DNA of 64,000 bases. Source: Mayfieldus sp963772265. Its GTDB lineage: Bacteria > Actinomycetota > Thermoleophilia > Solirubrobacterales > 70-9. A program made the position numbers and the translations under genes. The DNA is taken from NCBI GenBank assembly GCA_963772265.1, contig CAVYWS010000004.1:186001-250000 (forward strand), in the 5' to 3' direction. Below the pieces are notes generated by a model. The model was not told the DNA's origin and did no database searches. It saw nothing but the letters and a program-made list of their open reading frames with translations. This document shows positions 27,754-37,935 of this stretch, one piece after another (the stretch's first letter is position 1; each line of letters starts with the position of its first letter).

Positions 27754-29215
27754 TGGGCGTCCGGGAGGCGAGGAGGGTGGCGGTATCGGGGCCGCGCTGG
27801 CGGCAGCGGTCGCGATGCTCGCCTTCCCGCAGCTCGCGTCCGCGCACGCGCTGGCGTCGCGTCAGGACCTGCCGATTCCCGCCTGGCTGTTCGCCTGGGG
27901 GGCATCGGTGGTGTTGATCGTCTCCTTCTTCGCCCTCTCGGTGCTCTGGAAGGAGCCGCGATTCGAGCGCGAGGACTGGCGCCCGGGCCCCTCGGGGCTC
28001 TCCCGCCTGCTGCTCAACCGCCTCGGCGAGGTCCTGGCCGGCGCTGATCGGGGTTGGACTGCTCGGGCTGGCGATCTGGACCGGCCTGCACGGAACCGAG
28101 GCCCCGGACCGGAACTTCTCGCTCACCTTCCTTTTCATCACCTGCTGGCTCGGCTTCGCCCTGTTCAGCGTCCTGCTCGGAGACGTCTTTCCGCCCTTCA
28201 GCCCGTGGCGGGCGATCGGCCGCGCCGTCGGCGGGGCCTTTGAGGCGCTGACAGGCCAGCGCCCGGCGCACCTTCGATACCCAGACCGCCTCGGCCGCTG
28301 GCCGGCCGCCGCCGGCCTGGTCGCATTCGTCTGGCTCGAGCTGGTCTACGGGACCGGCGGCGGTCTCGGGCGGCCTGACTCCGCACGCCACCGCGGTCGC
28401 CGCGTTCGTCTACAGCGCCTACACGCTGGCGATGATGGCCGTGTTCGGAACCGAGGAGTGGTCGCGGAACGGCGAGACGTTCTCGGTCTACTTCAACATG
28501 TTCTCCCAGCTCTCGGTGTTCGAGGTCCGGGACGGCGAGATCGGGCGGCGGCGGCTGTTCTCGGGCGCGGCGAGATGGGCGACCGTCCCCGGCTCGATCG
28601 CGGTGGTCATCGCCTCGATCGCGACCACGAGCTTCGACGGCGCCCAGGAAGGGGTGCTCAAGGACGCGATCAACAGCAGCTTCAACCGCCTGGTCGACGC
28701 CGGGGTCGGCCTGGTGACCGCGCTGCGGCTCGACCAGTCGATCTACATGGCACTCTGCATCGTCGCGGTCTCGGCCCTCTACCTGCTCGGCGTGCAGGGC
28801 ATGCGGACGATCCGCAACGCCCCCGCGGCGGCGCGGCTGCGGCAGGGCTTCGCCCACACCCTGATTCCGATCGCCTTCGCCTATCTGGTCGCCCACTACT
28901 TCAGCCTCTTCGTCTTCCAGGAGCAGGCCCAGTTCACCTATCTGCTCTCAGACCCGCTGGGCGTCGGGCTCGAACGTCTTCGGAACCGCGGGCAGCGGGA
29001 TCGACTACGGGATCATCAGCTCGAACGCGATCTGGTACGTCCAGGTCGGGGCACTGGTGATCGGCCACGTCTGCGGGCTGACGATGGCCCACGACCGGGC
29101 AACCGCCTACTGGAAGGACTATCAGCAGGCATCCCGCTCGCAGCTCTGGATGCTCGCCGTGATGGTCGGGTTCACCTGCTTCGGCCTCTATCTGCTCTCG
29201 CAGGCGAATCAATGA
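27753..29215 (+). CDS. Large multi-span membrane protein (fenitrothion-hydrolase-labelled family), four frameshifts
   Basis: Joining frames with indels near 27780, 28045, 28368 and 28970 gives about 487 residues of continuous membrane protein with ten or more helices. After a signal-like start come SAHALASRQDLPIPAWLFAW, then LFSVLLGDVFPPFSPWRAIG, LAMMAVFGTEEWSRNGETFS, FAYLVAHYFSLFVFQEQAQF and LVIGHVCGLTMAHDRATAYW. From memory, close relatives in Thermoleophilia and other actinobacteria are called fenitrothion hydrolase, a label that does not prove activity. Conserved His, Glu and Trp inside helices suggest metal or haem binding. Neighbours are cupredoxin-like genes, which suggests a redox membrane complex. 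Every segment is well conserved, so the breaks look like sequence errors. Confidence 0.65.
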
Positions 29216-29254
29216 CCGCCGCCCTTGATCCGAAGCGGCTTCAGAGGGGTAGTG

Positions 29255-29267
29255 GATACTGACGTCG
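29255..29267 (+). promoter_or_regulatory. Leaderless-type promoter, -10 box GATACT
   Basis: GATACT (29255-29260) ends seven bases before ATG 29268. Confidence 0.45.
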
Positions 29268-29450
29268 ATGGCGACCCTGGTCCCACTCGCCCACACAGGC
29301 CACTGGCTCTGGCTCCTCTACGTGCCGCCGGTGCTCGTCGTCGTGATCTCGATAGTGCGCACGACCAGGGCCGAGCGGCGCGCCGAGCGGCGCGAGCGGG
29401 AGGACGAGGCGGCGGGCGGGCGTCCGGAGCGACGGGAGCCGAGCGCTTGA
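29268..29450 (+). CDS. Small single-span membrane protein, 60 residues
   Basis: A short hydrophobic helix (HWLWLLYVPPVLVVVISIV) preceded by PLAHTGH and followed by a strongly charged Arg/Glu tail (RAERRAERREREDEA). Its size and place directly after the large membrane protein suggest an accessory subunit, but the family is not recognised. The ATG follows a GATACT box by seven bases. Its TGA overlaps the TTG start of the next gene. It is short, but the start box, codon usage and hydrophobic pattern all support it. Confidence 0.6.
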   Translation: MATLVPLAHTGHWLWLLYVPPVLVVVISIVRTTRAERRAERREREDEAAGGRPERREPSA

Positions 29451-29860
29451 GCCGGCTCTCACGGGGGGTCCTTGTCGCGGCCTGCATCGTGCTGCCCGCG
29501 GCCGCGGCGGCGCCCGCCGGCGCGAAGCTGACCAAGAGCTACTGCCACCCGACCGGCGACTACTGCCTGGGGGTGCGCAAGCACGCGGGCAAGGTCCATC
29601 TCGAGATCACGACGCCGAGCCTCACCGCCAGCTACGGGCTCTGCGCGAGGCGGGTCGTCAACGGAACCCGCGAGTGCCATCACTTCCGCTTCAAGCAGGC
29701 AGACGGCGGCCTGAGCCGGTCGCGGGTCGACTTCCAGGTTCGCTTCGGGGGGCCGCCGAGCGGCCGCTACTGCGCGACCTGGAAGTACGGGGGCTCGAGG
29801 CTGCACACGCTGTGCTTCTCCTATAAGCGCAGGCTCTCTGGACCACGGTCCTCGCCGTAA
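29447..29860 (+). CDS. Small secreted cysteine-rich protein, 137 residues
   Basis: TTG start at 29447 overlaps the previous stop (TTGA). A signal peptide (VLVAACIVLPAAAAAPAGA) is followed by a beta-rich domain with six cysteines in the mature part (SYCHPTGDYCLG, LCARRVVNGTRECHHFRF, RYCATWKY, LCFSYK) that can form three disulfides. The protein would be exported and stabilised by disulfides. I do not recognise the fold. It ends just before the Pho-box-like repeats. Confidence 0.65.
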   Translation: MSRLSRGVLVAACIVLPAAAAAPAGAKLTKSYCHPTGDYCLGVRKHAGKVHLEITTPSLTASYGLCARRVVNGTRECHHFRFKQADGGLSRSRVDFQVRFGGPPSGRYCATWKYGGSRLHTLCFSYKRRLSGPRSSP

Positions 29861-29866
29861 CAGCCG

Positions 29867-29921
29867 CTTCGCGCCCCGTCACCGCAGCTTCACAGGACCG
29901 TCACCCGATCTTCACCCGGAG
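29867..29921 (+). promoter_or_regulatory. Pho-box-like array: four to five 11-bp direct repeats
   Basis: Four units in phase at 29878-29888 (GTCACCGCAGC), 29889-29899 (TTCACAGGACC), 29900-29910 (GTCACCCGATC) and 29911-29921 (TTCACCCGGAG) share a TCACC-like core. A weaker fifth unit lies at 29867-29877. Period and core match actinobacterial PHO boxes (direct repeats of GTTCACC plus four bases) bound by PhoP. The array ends 60 bases before the PhoX-type gene. Confidence 0.65.
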
Positions 29922-29981
29922 CACTCGGCGAGAGCGCAAATTGCAGGCGAAAAGCTGACCTGCTCCTAAACGACGGGAGGA

Positions 29982-31439
29982 ATGATGCAGGGGAGATTGT
30001 CGAGGCGGCAGCTGCTTCAGGCGGGTGCGTTGGCGGCCGGTGGGACGGCGTTGGCGGCGGCCGCGCCGGGCGCCGGAGTGGGGGATGCGCGGCGACATGC
30101 GCCCCGGTTCGGGGCGCTCGCCCCCGACCCCGGCGGCGTCCTCGATCTGCCGCCCGGCTTCAGCTACCGGATCATCGCCGCCGCCGGAGACACCGTGCGC
30201 GGCACGACGACTCCGGGCAACCCCGACGGCGCCGCGGCATTCGCCTGGCAGGGCGGCGGCACCGTGCTCGTTCACAACCACGAGCTCGACGCCGGGGAGG
30301 GCCCGCCGGTGGGTGGCCGCCGGCCCTATGACTCCCAGCCCGGCGGAACCACGGCGATCGTTCTCGACCGCGACCGAAACGTGGTCGACCAGTTCGTCGT
30401 CTCGAGCGGCACGATCAACAACTGCAACGGCGGCGCCACACCGTGGGGAACCTGGTTGACCTGCGAGGAGGACCTGACCGGCGGCCACGCGGTCGAGGGG
30501 CACGGCTACGTCTTCGAGGTCGACCCGCGAAGCCCCGAGGACGAGCTCTCGCGGACGCCGATCCGAGGGATGGGCATGTTCTCCCACGAGGCGCTTGCGC
30601 TCGACCCGGCGACCGGGATCGTCTATCTGACCGAGGACGACTTCCGGGGCAGGGTCGACAAGGCCGATCCGCACCGCGACAGCCGATCGGCCTTCTTCTA
30701 CCGCTATCTCCCCGACGACCGCAGCCCGCGGCGCGGCGCCCTGCAGGCCGGGGGCACGCTGCAGGCGCTCGCCATCGATCACCTGCCGCGCCTCAACATG
30801 GACTTCGACCGGCCCGACCGCCGGCTCGGCGTCGTCTGGCGCACGGTGGACCCGGCGATCGCCCACGACGACGCGCTCGCCAAGGGCTGTGCCCGCTTCA
30901 ACCGGCTCGAGGGCTGCATCTTCGGCGGCGGCGCGACCTGGTTTGCCGACACGGTCGGCGGAGAGCACCACCTCGGTCAGGTCTATCGCTACATCCCGGG
31001 CACAGAGACGCTGGAGCTGTTCCTCGAGCCGACGCAGAAGCGAAGGATGCAGAGCCCGGACAGCCTCACGATCGCCCCCTGGGGGGACCTGCTCTTCTGC
31101 GAGGACGGACGCGGTCACGACCGGCTGATGGGCATCGATCCCAACGGCGCCACCTATGAGCTCGCCGCAAACCGGCTCAACGACGACGAGCTCACCGGCC
31201 CCTGCTTCTCACCCGACGGCCAAACGCTGTTCCTCAGCATCCAGGAGGCCGGGATCACCTTCGCGATCTGGGGCCCGTTCGCGACTCCGGCACCGCAGCG
31301 AAAGCGATTGATGGCCGCGGCCTCCCCGGGCCCATACGGCCCCTCGCTGGGGCCCGAAGGCGCCGAGTTCGCGCTTCGCAACGGGATCGGCCGCCTCGAG
31401 GCGGCCGCCTTCCAGCGACTCTACGGGCTGCCCTTCTAG
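29982..31439 (+). CDS. PhoX-type (DUF839) secreted phosphatase-family protein
   Basis: 485 residues with a twin-arginine signal (LSRRQLLQAGALAAGG), then DUF839/PhoX blocks: VLVHNHELDAGEG, INNCNGGATPWGTWLTCEED, GMFSHEALALDPATG, VYLTEDD and GDLLFCEDGRGHDRLMGIDP. PhoX enzymes are periplasmic or secreted Ca/Fe-dependent alkaline phosphatases; NNCxGGxTPWGTWLTCEE and the SHE motif carry metal ligands. ATG 29982 is directly followed by ATG 29985; the latter stands four bases from GGGAGG (29975-29980), so either may be used. The Pho-box-like repeats upstream fit expression under phosphate starvation. Confidence 0.87.
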   Translation: MMQGRLSRRQLLQAGALAAGGTALAAAAPGAGVGDARRHAPRFGALAPDPGGVLDLPPGFSYRIIAAAGDTVRGTTTPGNPDGAAAFAWQGGGTVLVHNHELDAGEGPPVGGRRPYDSQPGGTTAIVLDRDRNVVDQFVVSSGTINNCNGGATPWGTWLTCEEDLTGGHAVEGHGYVFEVDPRSPEDELSRTPIRGMGMFSHEALALDPATGIVYLTEDDFRGRVDKADPHRDSRSAFFYRYLPDDRSPRRGALQAGGTLQALAIDHLPRLNMDFDRPDRRLGVVWRTVDPAIAHDDALAKGCARFNRLEGCIFGGGATWFADTVGGEHHLGQVYRYIPGTETLELFLEPTQKRRMQSPDSLTIAPWGDLLFCEDGRGHDRLMGIDPNGATYELAANRLNDDELTGPCFSPDGQTLFLSIQEAGITFAIWGPFATPAPQRKRLMAAASPGPYGPSLGPEGAEFALRNGIGRLEAAAFQRLYGLPF

Positions 31440-32618
31440 GCCGAGCCCAGAAGCTCGCCGAGGCGCCGCTCGAGCGCGCCCGAGACCTCGTCCCGCACCC
31501 GGCCCTCGGCGAGACGCTCGACCAGGGCTTCCATGAAGGCCTGGATGATCAGCCGCCGCGCCTCAGCCTCGGGCAGGCCGCGGGCGCGCAGGTAGAAAAG
31601 CTGATCGCGATCGATCTGGGCGACGGCGGCGGCGTGCGTGCAGCGCACGTCGTTGGCCTCGATCTCCAGGCCGGGAATCGCATCGGCGTGAGCCTTGGTC
31701 GAGAGAAGAAGATTGCGGCTCTCCTGGAAGGCATCGGTCTGCTGGGCACCCGGGTCGACGCGGATCATTCCGCGCCAGACCGCGGTCCCGCGATCGGCCA
31801 GGACGCCGCGGAAGGCGAGGTCGGATGTCGTGTTGGGGGCGGCGTGCTCCTGGGTCGTGTCGAAGTCGAGGTGCTGGCGGCCGCCGCCGGCGTAGGCGCC
31901 GGTCACCTTGGCTTCGGCCCCGGGCCCGGCGAGCTTGGTCTCCATCCGCACCTTCCCGCGCGCCGACCCGAAGCCCAGCGCCGTCCAGTCAAGCGAGCCG
32001 TCGCGGCCCACCTCCGCCCGCTGGGTGGCGAAGATCCAGCTGGCCTCGGAGATGTCCTGGGTGCAGACGTAGCGCAGCCGGGCGCCGTCGCCGACCCGCA
32101 GCTCGACGACGCTGTTGAGCAGCGCGTCGAGCTCGTCGTCGTCGGAGCCGTAGCCCTCCCAGACCTCGGCCTCGGCGCCCTCCTCGAGCACGATCAGGGT
32201 CCGCCAGTTGAGCGCCGTGCCGGCGGCCGACTGGATCGCTGAGATCTCGATCGGATCGGGCACCGTCACCCCCCGCGGCACGTAGACGAGCACGCCGCTG
32301 TCCCAGCCCGCGTCGTTGCGGGCCACGAACGGGTCCTCGATCGAGACCAGCGAGCCGAGATGCTCGCGCAGGGTCTCTCCACGCTCTGTCAAGGCGACGT
32401 CGAGCGGCAGCACCAGCGCCCCGGCCTCGGCGGCGCCTCCGTCCTCGATCTCGACCATGCCGTCGGCCGGCTCGTAGGCATCGAGATCGAGCCCCTCGAG
32501 ATCGGTGAACTCCCAGCCCTTCCTCTTCGCGTCCGGCAAAGGCAGCTCGCTCGCCAAAGAGGCGCCCTTGCGGCGCCTCTCGGTAAGCCAGTCCGGCTCT
32601 GCGCGAGCGGCGACGGGG

Positions 32619-32626
<8 letters not shown>
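31436..32626 (-). CDS. sufD: Fe-S cluster assembly protein SufD
   Basis: 396 residues. The N-terminal KGWEFTDLEGLDLDAYEP and the C-terminal beta-helix region (RNLLLSTKAHADAIPGLEIE, DVRCTHAAAVAQIDRDQLFY, LRARGLPEAEARRLIIQAFM) are diagnostic of SufB/SufD; length and weak N-terminal similarity place it as SufD. SufD partners with SufB and the ATPase SufC in the scaffold complex. The conserved Cys and His in VRCTHAAA are the SufD residues linked to cluster assembly. Its start overlaps the sufB 3' end by eight bases. It converges with the PhoX gene with a three-base overlap. Confidence 0.94.
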
Positions 32627-34066
<1,440 letters not shown>

Positions 34067-34070
34067 ATGG

Positions 34071-34424
34071 CTAATCGACCTCCAAGTGGATCGTTTCGTC
34101 CTCGATCGTGACCGGGAACGTCTCGACGGGAACGTAGGCGGGTAGCGTCTTCGGCCGGCCCGTGGTCAGGTCGAAGAGGGAGCCGTGGCGCGGGCACTCC
34201 ACGGTACAGGCATCTGCGTCGAATTCGCCCTCGGCGAGGGGCCCGTCGTCATGCGAGCAGCGATCCTCGATCGCGTAAAGCGACCCGTCGCAGTTGAAGA
34301 CGCCGATCTTGCGACCGTCGACCTCGACCAGCCGCATCTCTCCGGGCGTCAGCTCCGCCTCGGGGCAAACGGTGATCTTGTCGCTCACGTGTGTCGGCTC
34401 TCTTTGGGTTGTGCTTGTCGTCAC
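34071..34424 (-). CDS. Rieske-type [2Fe-2S] ferredoxin associated with suf genes
   Basis: Up to 117 residues. The Rieske ligands are present: CSHDDGPL (Cys-x-His) and CPRHG (Cys-x-x-His), with 15 or so residues between, plus the PGEMRLVEVDGRKIGVF opening of dioxygenase-type ferredoxins. It is the first gene of the block Rieske-sufB-sufD. Rieske proteins often occur in actinobacterial suf operons and may supply electrons or store iron. GTG 34424 starts one base after an operator-like element and is probably too close to the -10 box; GTG 34388 (VSDKITVC) is the better start. Confidence 0.88.
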   Translation of the reverse strand: MTTSTTQREPTHVSDKITVCPEAELTPGEMRLVEVDGRKIGVFNCDGSLYAIEDRCSHDDGPLAEGEFDADACTVECPRHGSLFDLTTGRPKTLPAYVPVETFPVTIEDETIHLEVD

Positions 34425-34425
34425 T

Positions 34426-34452
34426 TAAAACCTACCTTCGCAGTCGGATTTT
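34426..34452 (-). promoter_or_regulatory. Suf operator-like element upstream of Rieske-sufB-sufD
   Basis: Plus-strand halves TAAAACCTACC (34426-34436) and GTCGGATTTT (34443-34452), six bases apart. It matches the element before the Rrf2 gene (38421-38447) at 19 of 27 positions. The reverse complement contains a -10-like TAGGTT (34429-34434) and the half-site CCGAC. Probably bound by the Rrf2 regulator encoded at 37936-38415 (inference). Confidence 0.6.
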
Positions 34453-34591
34453 AGCGGGCGAGCGGTCGCACCCGCCGCTGAACCCGATCGGTCCCAGGTC
34501 GGTAACCCGATCAAGCCGCCGAAGTGGGAGCATCGAGATGGCGGCAGGCGAATGGTCAACGCCGTCGCGGACACGACGACAAGGAGGGTCC

Positions 34592-35384
34592 ATGAGCGAG
34601 ATGACGACATACGCCCCGGGGATTCCATGCTGGGTCGATCTGGCTTCCCCCGACATCGAGGCCTCGATCGGTTTCTACGGCGCGCTGCTCGGCTGGGACG
34701 TGCCGGAGAGCGAGAACGCGGAGCAGACCGGCGGCTACCGGATCGCGACGCAACGGGGCAAGTCGGCGGCCGGGATGATGCCGCTGATGCAGGAGGGCCA
34801 GCCGCCTGCCTGGTCGACCTACGTCAGCGTCGAGGACGCCGACGCGACGACCGAGAAGGCGAAGGCGGCCGGTGGCCAGGTGATCGCCGAGCCGATGGAC
34901 GTCATGGACCTGGGCCGGATGGCGGTCTTCACCGATCCCAGCGGCGCCTACTTCGGCATCTGGCAGGCCGGGAGCTTCGCCGGCGCCGAGTTGGTCAACG
35001 AGCCCGGCACATTCACCTACAACGAACTGAACACGCGCGATCCCGATGCCGCCAAGGCCTTCTATGGCGCGGTCTTCGGCTGGGGGTCGAAGGACATCGA
35101 CATGGGTGAGTCCGGGACCTACACCGTCTGGCGCCATCCCGACCGGTGCGAGGACGAAGACAGCATCGGCGGCATGCTCGACATGCGCGGCCGGGTGCCC
35201 GACGAGGTTCCGCCGCACTGGCTGACCTATTTCACGATCGAGGACCTCGACGAGACGATCGAGCAGGCAAAGGGGATGGGGGGGAACGTGACCGTTCGGC
35301 CCCATGGACCTTCCCAACGGCCGGCTCGCGGTCCTGATCGACCCGCAGGGCGCCGCGTTCGGGATCTACCAGAGCACCGAGTAG
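34592..35384 (+). CDS. Two-domain VOC (glyoxalase/bleomycin-resistance fold) protein, frameshift near 35300
   Basis: About 263 residues: two VOC modules, 8-125 (PCWVDLASPDIEASIGFYGA, GMMPLM, FTDPSGAYFGIWQ) and 130-263 (FTYNELNTRDPDAAKAFYGA, IGGMLDM and, in the shifted frame, DLPNGRLAVLIDPQGAAFGI). An indel near 35300 is needed to reach the last strand and the TAG at 35382-35384. AAGGAGG (34581-34587) gives a strong ribosome site before ATG 34592. Members bind small molecules or divalent metals; substrate unknown. The gene is inserted in opposite orientation between the two suf blocks. Confidence 0.83.
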
Positions 35385-35403
35385 GCGCCGGACAAGCCAG
35401 CTT

Positions 35404-35838
35404 CTAGATACCGGAGCGTTCGAACTCCGACGGCTCGCCCTGCTCGCCCTCGTCTTCCCAGTCGGCGGGCTGGCCCAGGCTGGCGCTCTTGATCACCTTC
35501 AGGCCGAGCAGCGCGCACTTCATCCGCGTCGCGGAGATATCGATCCCGAGCAACTCGAGGACGAAGTCCTTGTCGAGCCGCAGCAGCTCCTCACGGGTGC
35601 GGCCCTCGAGCTCGTCGCTGAGCAGCGAGGTCGCCGCGGTCGAGATCGCGCAGCCCTTGCCCTCGAAGCGGAGCTCGGCGACCTTGCCCTCCTCGTCGAG
35701 CTTGATCCGCACGTGCTGCTCGTCGCCGCAGAACGGGTTCGAGTCCTCGAACTCGAGGTCGAACTCGTCCAGCGGCCCGAAGTTGTGCGGCCGCTTGTAG
35801 TGCTCGAGGATCTGCTCGCGGTAGAGCTGCTCTTCCAT
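35404..35838 (-). CDS. sufU: SufU-type iron-sulfur cluster scaffold / sulfur transfer protein
   Basis: 144 residues. The three ligand cysteines are Cys37 (NPFCGDE, with the SufU Asp39), Cys63 (GKGCAISTAATS) and Cys108 (RMKCALLGLK). The insertion typical of SufU rather than IscU lies around residues 80-95. SufU takes sulfur from SufS by zinc-ligand swapping. Last gene of the block Rrf2-sufC-sufS-sufU; 35 bases from sufS. A TAGCCT box (35846-35851) lies seven bases before its ATG, so it may also be transcribed separately. Confidence 0.93.
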   Translation of the reverse strand: MEEQLYREQILEHYKRPHNFGPLDEFDLEFEDSNPFCGDEQHVRIKLDEEGKVAELRFEGKGCAISTAATSLLSDELEGRTREELLRLDKDFVLELLGIDISATRMKCALLGLKVIKSASLGQPADWEDEGEQGEPSEFERSGI

Positions 35839-35845
35839 GGCCTCG

Positions 35846-35851
35846 AGGCTA
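35846..35851 (-). promoter_or_regulatory. Possible internal promoter for sufU, -10 box TAGCCT
   Basis: Minus-strand TAGCCT ends seven bases before the ATG of sufU, the spacing seen at other leaderless-type promoters of the window. Confidence 0.35.
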
Positions 35852-35873
35852 GCGGAGCCCTGCGCCGGCCCGG

Positions 35874-37130
35874 TCAGAGCTGGAAGACGCGGCGGGCGTC
35901 GAGCAGGCCGTCGACCAGCCGGTCGATTTCATCGCGGGTGTTGTAGACGGCGAAGCTGGCCCGGGTCGTGGCGGCGACGCCGAGCCTCTCCATCAGCACC
36001 TGCGCGCAGTGATGGCCGGCCCGGATCGCGACCCCGTGGCGGTCGAGGATCTCGGAGACGTCGTGGGCATGGACCCCATCGAGCTCGAAGGAGACGATGC
36101 CGGTTCGGTCCTCGCCCGCGGGCGGGCCGAACACGTTCACCCCGGGCACCTCGTCGAGGCGCTGCAGCGCGTACTCGGTCAGCTCGGATTCCTGGGCGTG
36201 GATCGCGTCCATGCCGAGCCCGTCCATCCACTCGATCGCCGCCGCCAGCCCGACCGCCTCGGCGATCGGCGGGGTGCCGGCCTCGAATCGGGCGGGAACG
36301 CTTGCCCAGGTGATCTCGCTCTTGGTCACCTTGTGGATCATCGAGCCGCCGCCCTCGTAGGGGCCCATCGCGTCGAGCAGCTCGCGGCGCCCCCAGAGAA
36401 CCCCGACCCCGGTCGGTCCGTAGGCCTTGTGGCCGGTGAAGCCATAGAAGTCGGCATCGAGCTCACCCATGTCGAGCGACATCTTGGGTGCTGCCTGGGC
36501 GCCGTCGACGAGCACCAGCGCGCCGGCCTCGTGGGCCATGCGGGCGATCTCGGCGACAGGGTTGATCGTCCCGAGCACGTTGGAGACGTGAGCCACGGCG
36601 ACCAGCTTGGGGCTCCGCTCCAGGGCCGCGGCGAGAGCCTCGATATCGATCCGGCCCTCGTCGGTGATCGGAACCCAGTCGAGCTCCGCGCCGGCCCGCT
36701 GGGCGAGCAGGTACCACGGCACGACATTGGAGTGATGCTCCATCTCGGTGACGACGATGCGGTCGCCCGGGCCTACGTTGGCGGCGCCCCAGGCGCCGGC
36801 GACCATGTTGATCGCGCCGGTGACGTTGCGGGTGAAGATCACCTCGCGCCGGTCGGCCCCGATGTGGTGGGCGACGGTGAGGCGGGCGTTCTCGTAGAGC
36901 GCCGTCGCCTCCTCGGAGAGGGTATGGACTCCGCGGTGGACGTTGGCGTTGCTTTGCCGATAGAAGCGGTCGAGCGCCTCCAGCACCGCGAGCGGCTTCT
37001 GGGCGGTGGCCCCGTTGTCGAGGTAGGCCAGCGGCTTGCCGCCGATCTCGCGGGCGAGTATCGGGAACTCGGCGCGGATCTCCTCGGTCGAGCGCGGCGA
37101 AGCGGCCTCGGCGGTGGCAACCGGCTTCAT
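35874..37130 (-). CDS. sufS: Cysteine desulfurase SufS
   Basis: 418 residues. PLP lysine Lys235 in GFTGHKAYGPTG; catalytic Cys375 in RAGHHCAQVLM, the short RxGHHC loop of group II (SufS-type) desulfurases. EHHSNVVPW and FEAGTPPIAEAVGLAAA are family-specific. It takes sulfur from cysteine and passes it to SufU. The gene starts 14 bases after sufC. The substrate cysteine links it to the cysteine-synthesis genes further along the window. Confidence 0.95.
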   Translation of the reverse strand: MKPVATAEAASPRSTEEIRAEFPILAREIGGKPLAYLDNGATAQKPLAVLEALDRFYRQSNANVHRGVHTLSEEATALYENARLTVAHHIGADRREVIFTRNVTGAINMVAGAWGAANVGPGDRIVVTEMEHHSNVVPWYLLAQRAGAELDWVPITDEGRIDIEALAAALERSPKLVAVAHVSNVLGTINPVAEIARMAHEAGALVLVDGAQAAPKMSLDMGELDADFYGFTGHKAYGPTGVGVLWGRRELLDAMGPYEGGGSMIHKVTKSEITWASVPARFEAGTPPIAEAVGLAAAIEWMDGLGMDAIHAQESELTEYALQRLDEVPGVNVFGPPAGEDRTGIVSFELDGVHAHDVSEILDRHGVAIRAGHHCAQVLMERLGVAATTRASFAVYNTRDEIDRLVDGLLDARRVFQL

Positions 37131-37144
37131 CGCGGCTGCGGCCG

Positions 37145-37909
37145 CTAGGCGGCCGCCTCGACCTCCTCGCGAATCCAGCCGTAACCCTTCTGCTCGAGAT
37201 GCTCGACCAGCTCCGGGCCACCCTCCTTGACGATCCGTCCCTCGAACATCACGTGGACCGCGTCTGGCTTGACCAGGTGCAGGATTCGCTGGTAGTGGGT
37301 GATGATCAGGGCGCCCATGTCGGGCCCGGCGAAGGTGTTGACGCCCTCGGCGACGGTGCGCAGCGCGTCGATGTCGAGACCGGAGTCGGTCTCGTCGAGC
37401 ACCGCGATCTCGGGTCGCAAGATCGCCAGCTGGAGGATCTCCATCCGCTTCTTCTCGCCACCCGAGAAGCCGTCGTTGAGGTATCGGCTCGAGAAGTCCT
37501 CGGGGATGTTGACCAGCTCCATCGCCTCCTTGGCGGTCCTGGCGAACTCCTTCAGCTTCACCTGCTTCTCGCCGCGCGCCTCGCGCTGGGCGTTGAGGAT
37601 CATCCGCAGGTACTTGCTCACCGTCACGCCGGGGATCGCGACCGGGTACTGGAACGCCAGGAAGATCCCGGCGCGTGCGCGCTCGTCGGGGTCGGCCTTG
37701 GTGATGTCCTCGCCCTTGTAGGTGATCGTCCCCGCGGTGACCTCGAGGCTGGGATGGCCCATGATCGCGTTGGCAAGCGTCGACTTGCCGGAGCCGTTCG
37801 GCCCCATCAGGGCGTGGATGCGGCCCTTCTCGACGTCGAGGTCGAGTCCCTTGAGGATCTCCTTGCCCTCGGCGGTCACGTGCAGGTTGCGGATCTCCAA
37901 ATCAGCCAT
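37145..37909 (-). CDS. sufC: Suf ATPase SufC
   Basis: 254 residues. ABC ATPase with Walker A GPNGSGKST (from residue 36), Q-loop region LAFQYPVAIPGV, signature FSGGEKKRMEI, Walker B IAVLDETDSGLDIDALR and the H-loop THYQRIL. DETDSGLDIDA is the SufC-specific form. It powers the SufBCD scaffold. Second gene of the first suf block, 26 bases downstream of the Rrf2 regulator and 14 bases before sufS. Confidence 0.96.
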   Translation of the reverse strand: MADLEIRNLHVTAEGKEILKGLDLDVEKGRIHALMGPNGSGKSTLANAIMGHPSLEVTAGTITYKGEDITKADPDERARAGIFLAFQYPVAIPGVTVSKYLRMILNAQREARGEKQVKLKEFARTAKEAMELVNIPEDFSSRYLNDGFSGGEKKRMEILQLAILRPEIAVLDETDSGLDIDALRTVAEGVNTFAGPDMGALIITHYQRILHLVKPDAVHVMFEGRIVKEGGPELVEHLEQKGYGWIREEVEAAA

Positions 37910-37935
37910 ACGCCTCCGTTCTCGGGTCGGTGCGC

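Noticed and set aside
29867..29921. Possible CRISPR or tandem satellite
   Set aside because: Period and core match a PHO box and the array precedes a phosphatase-type gene.
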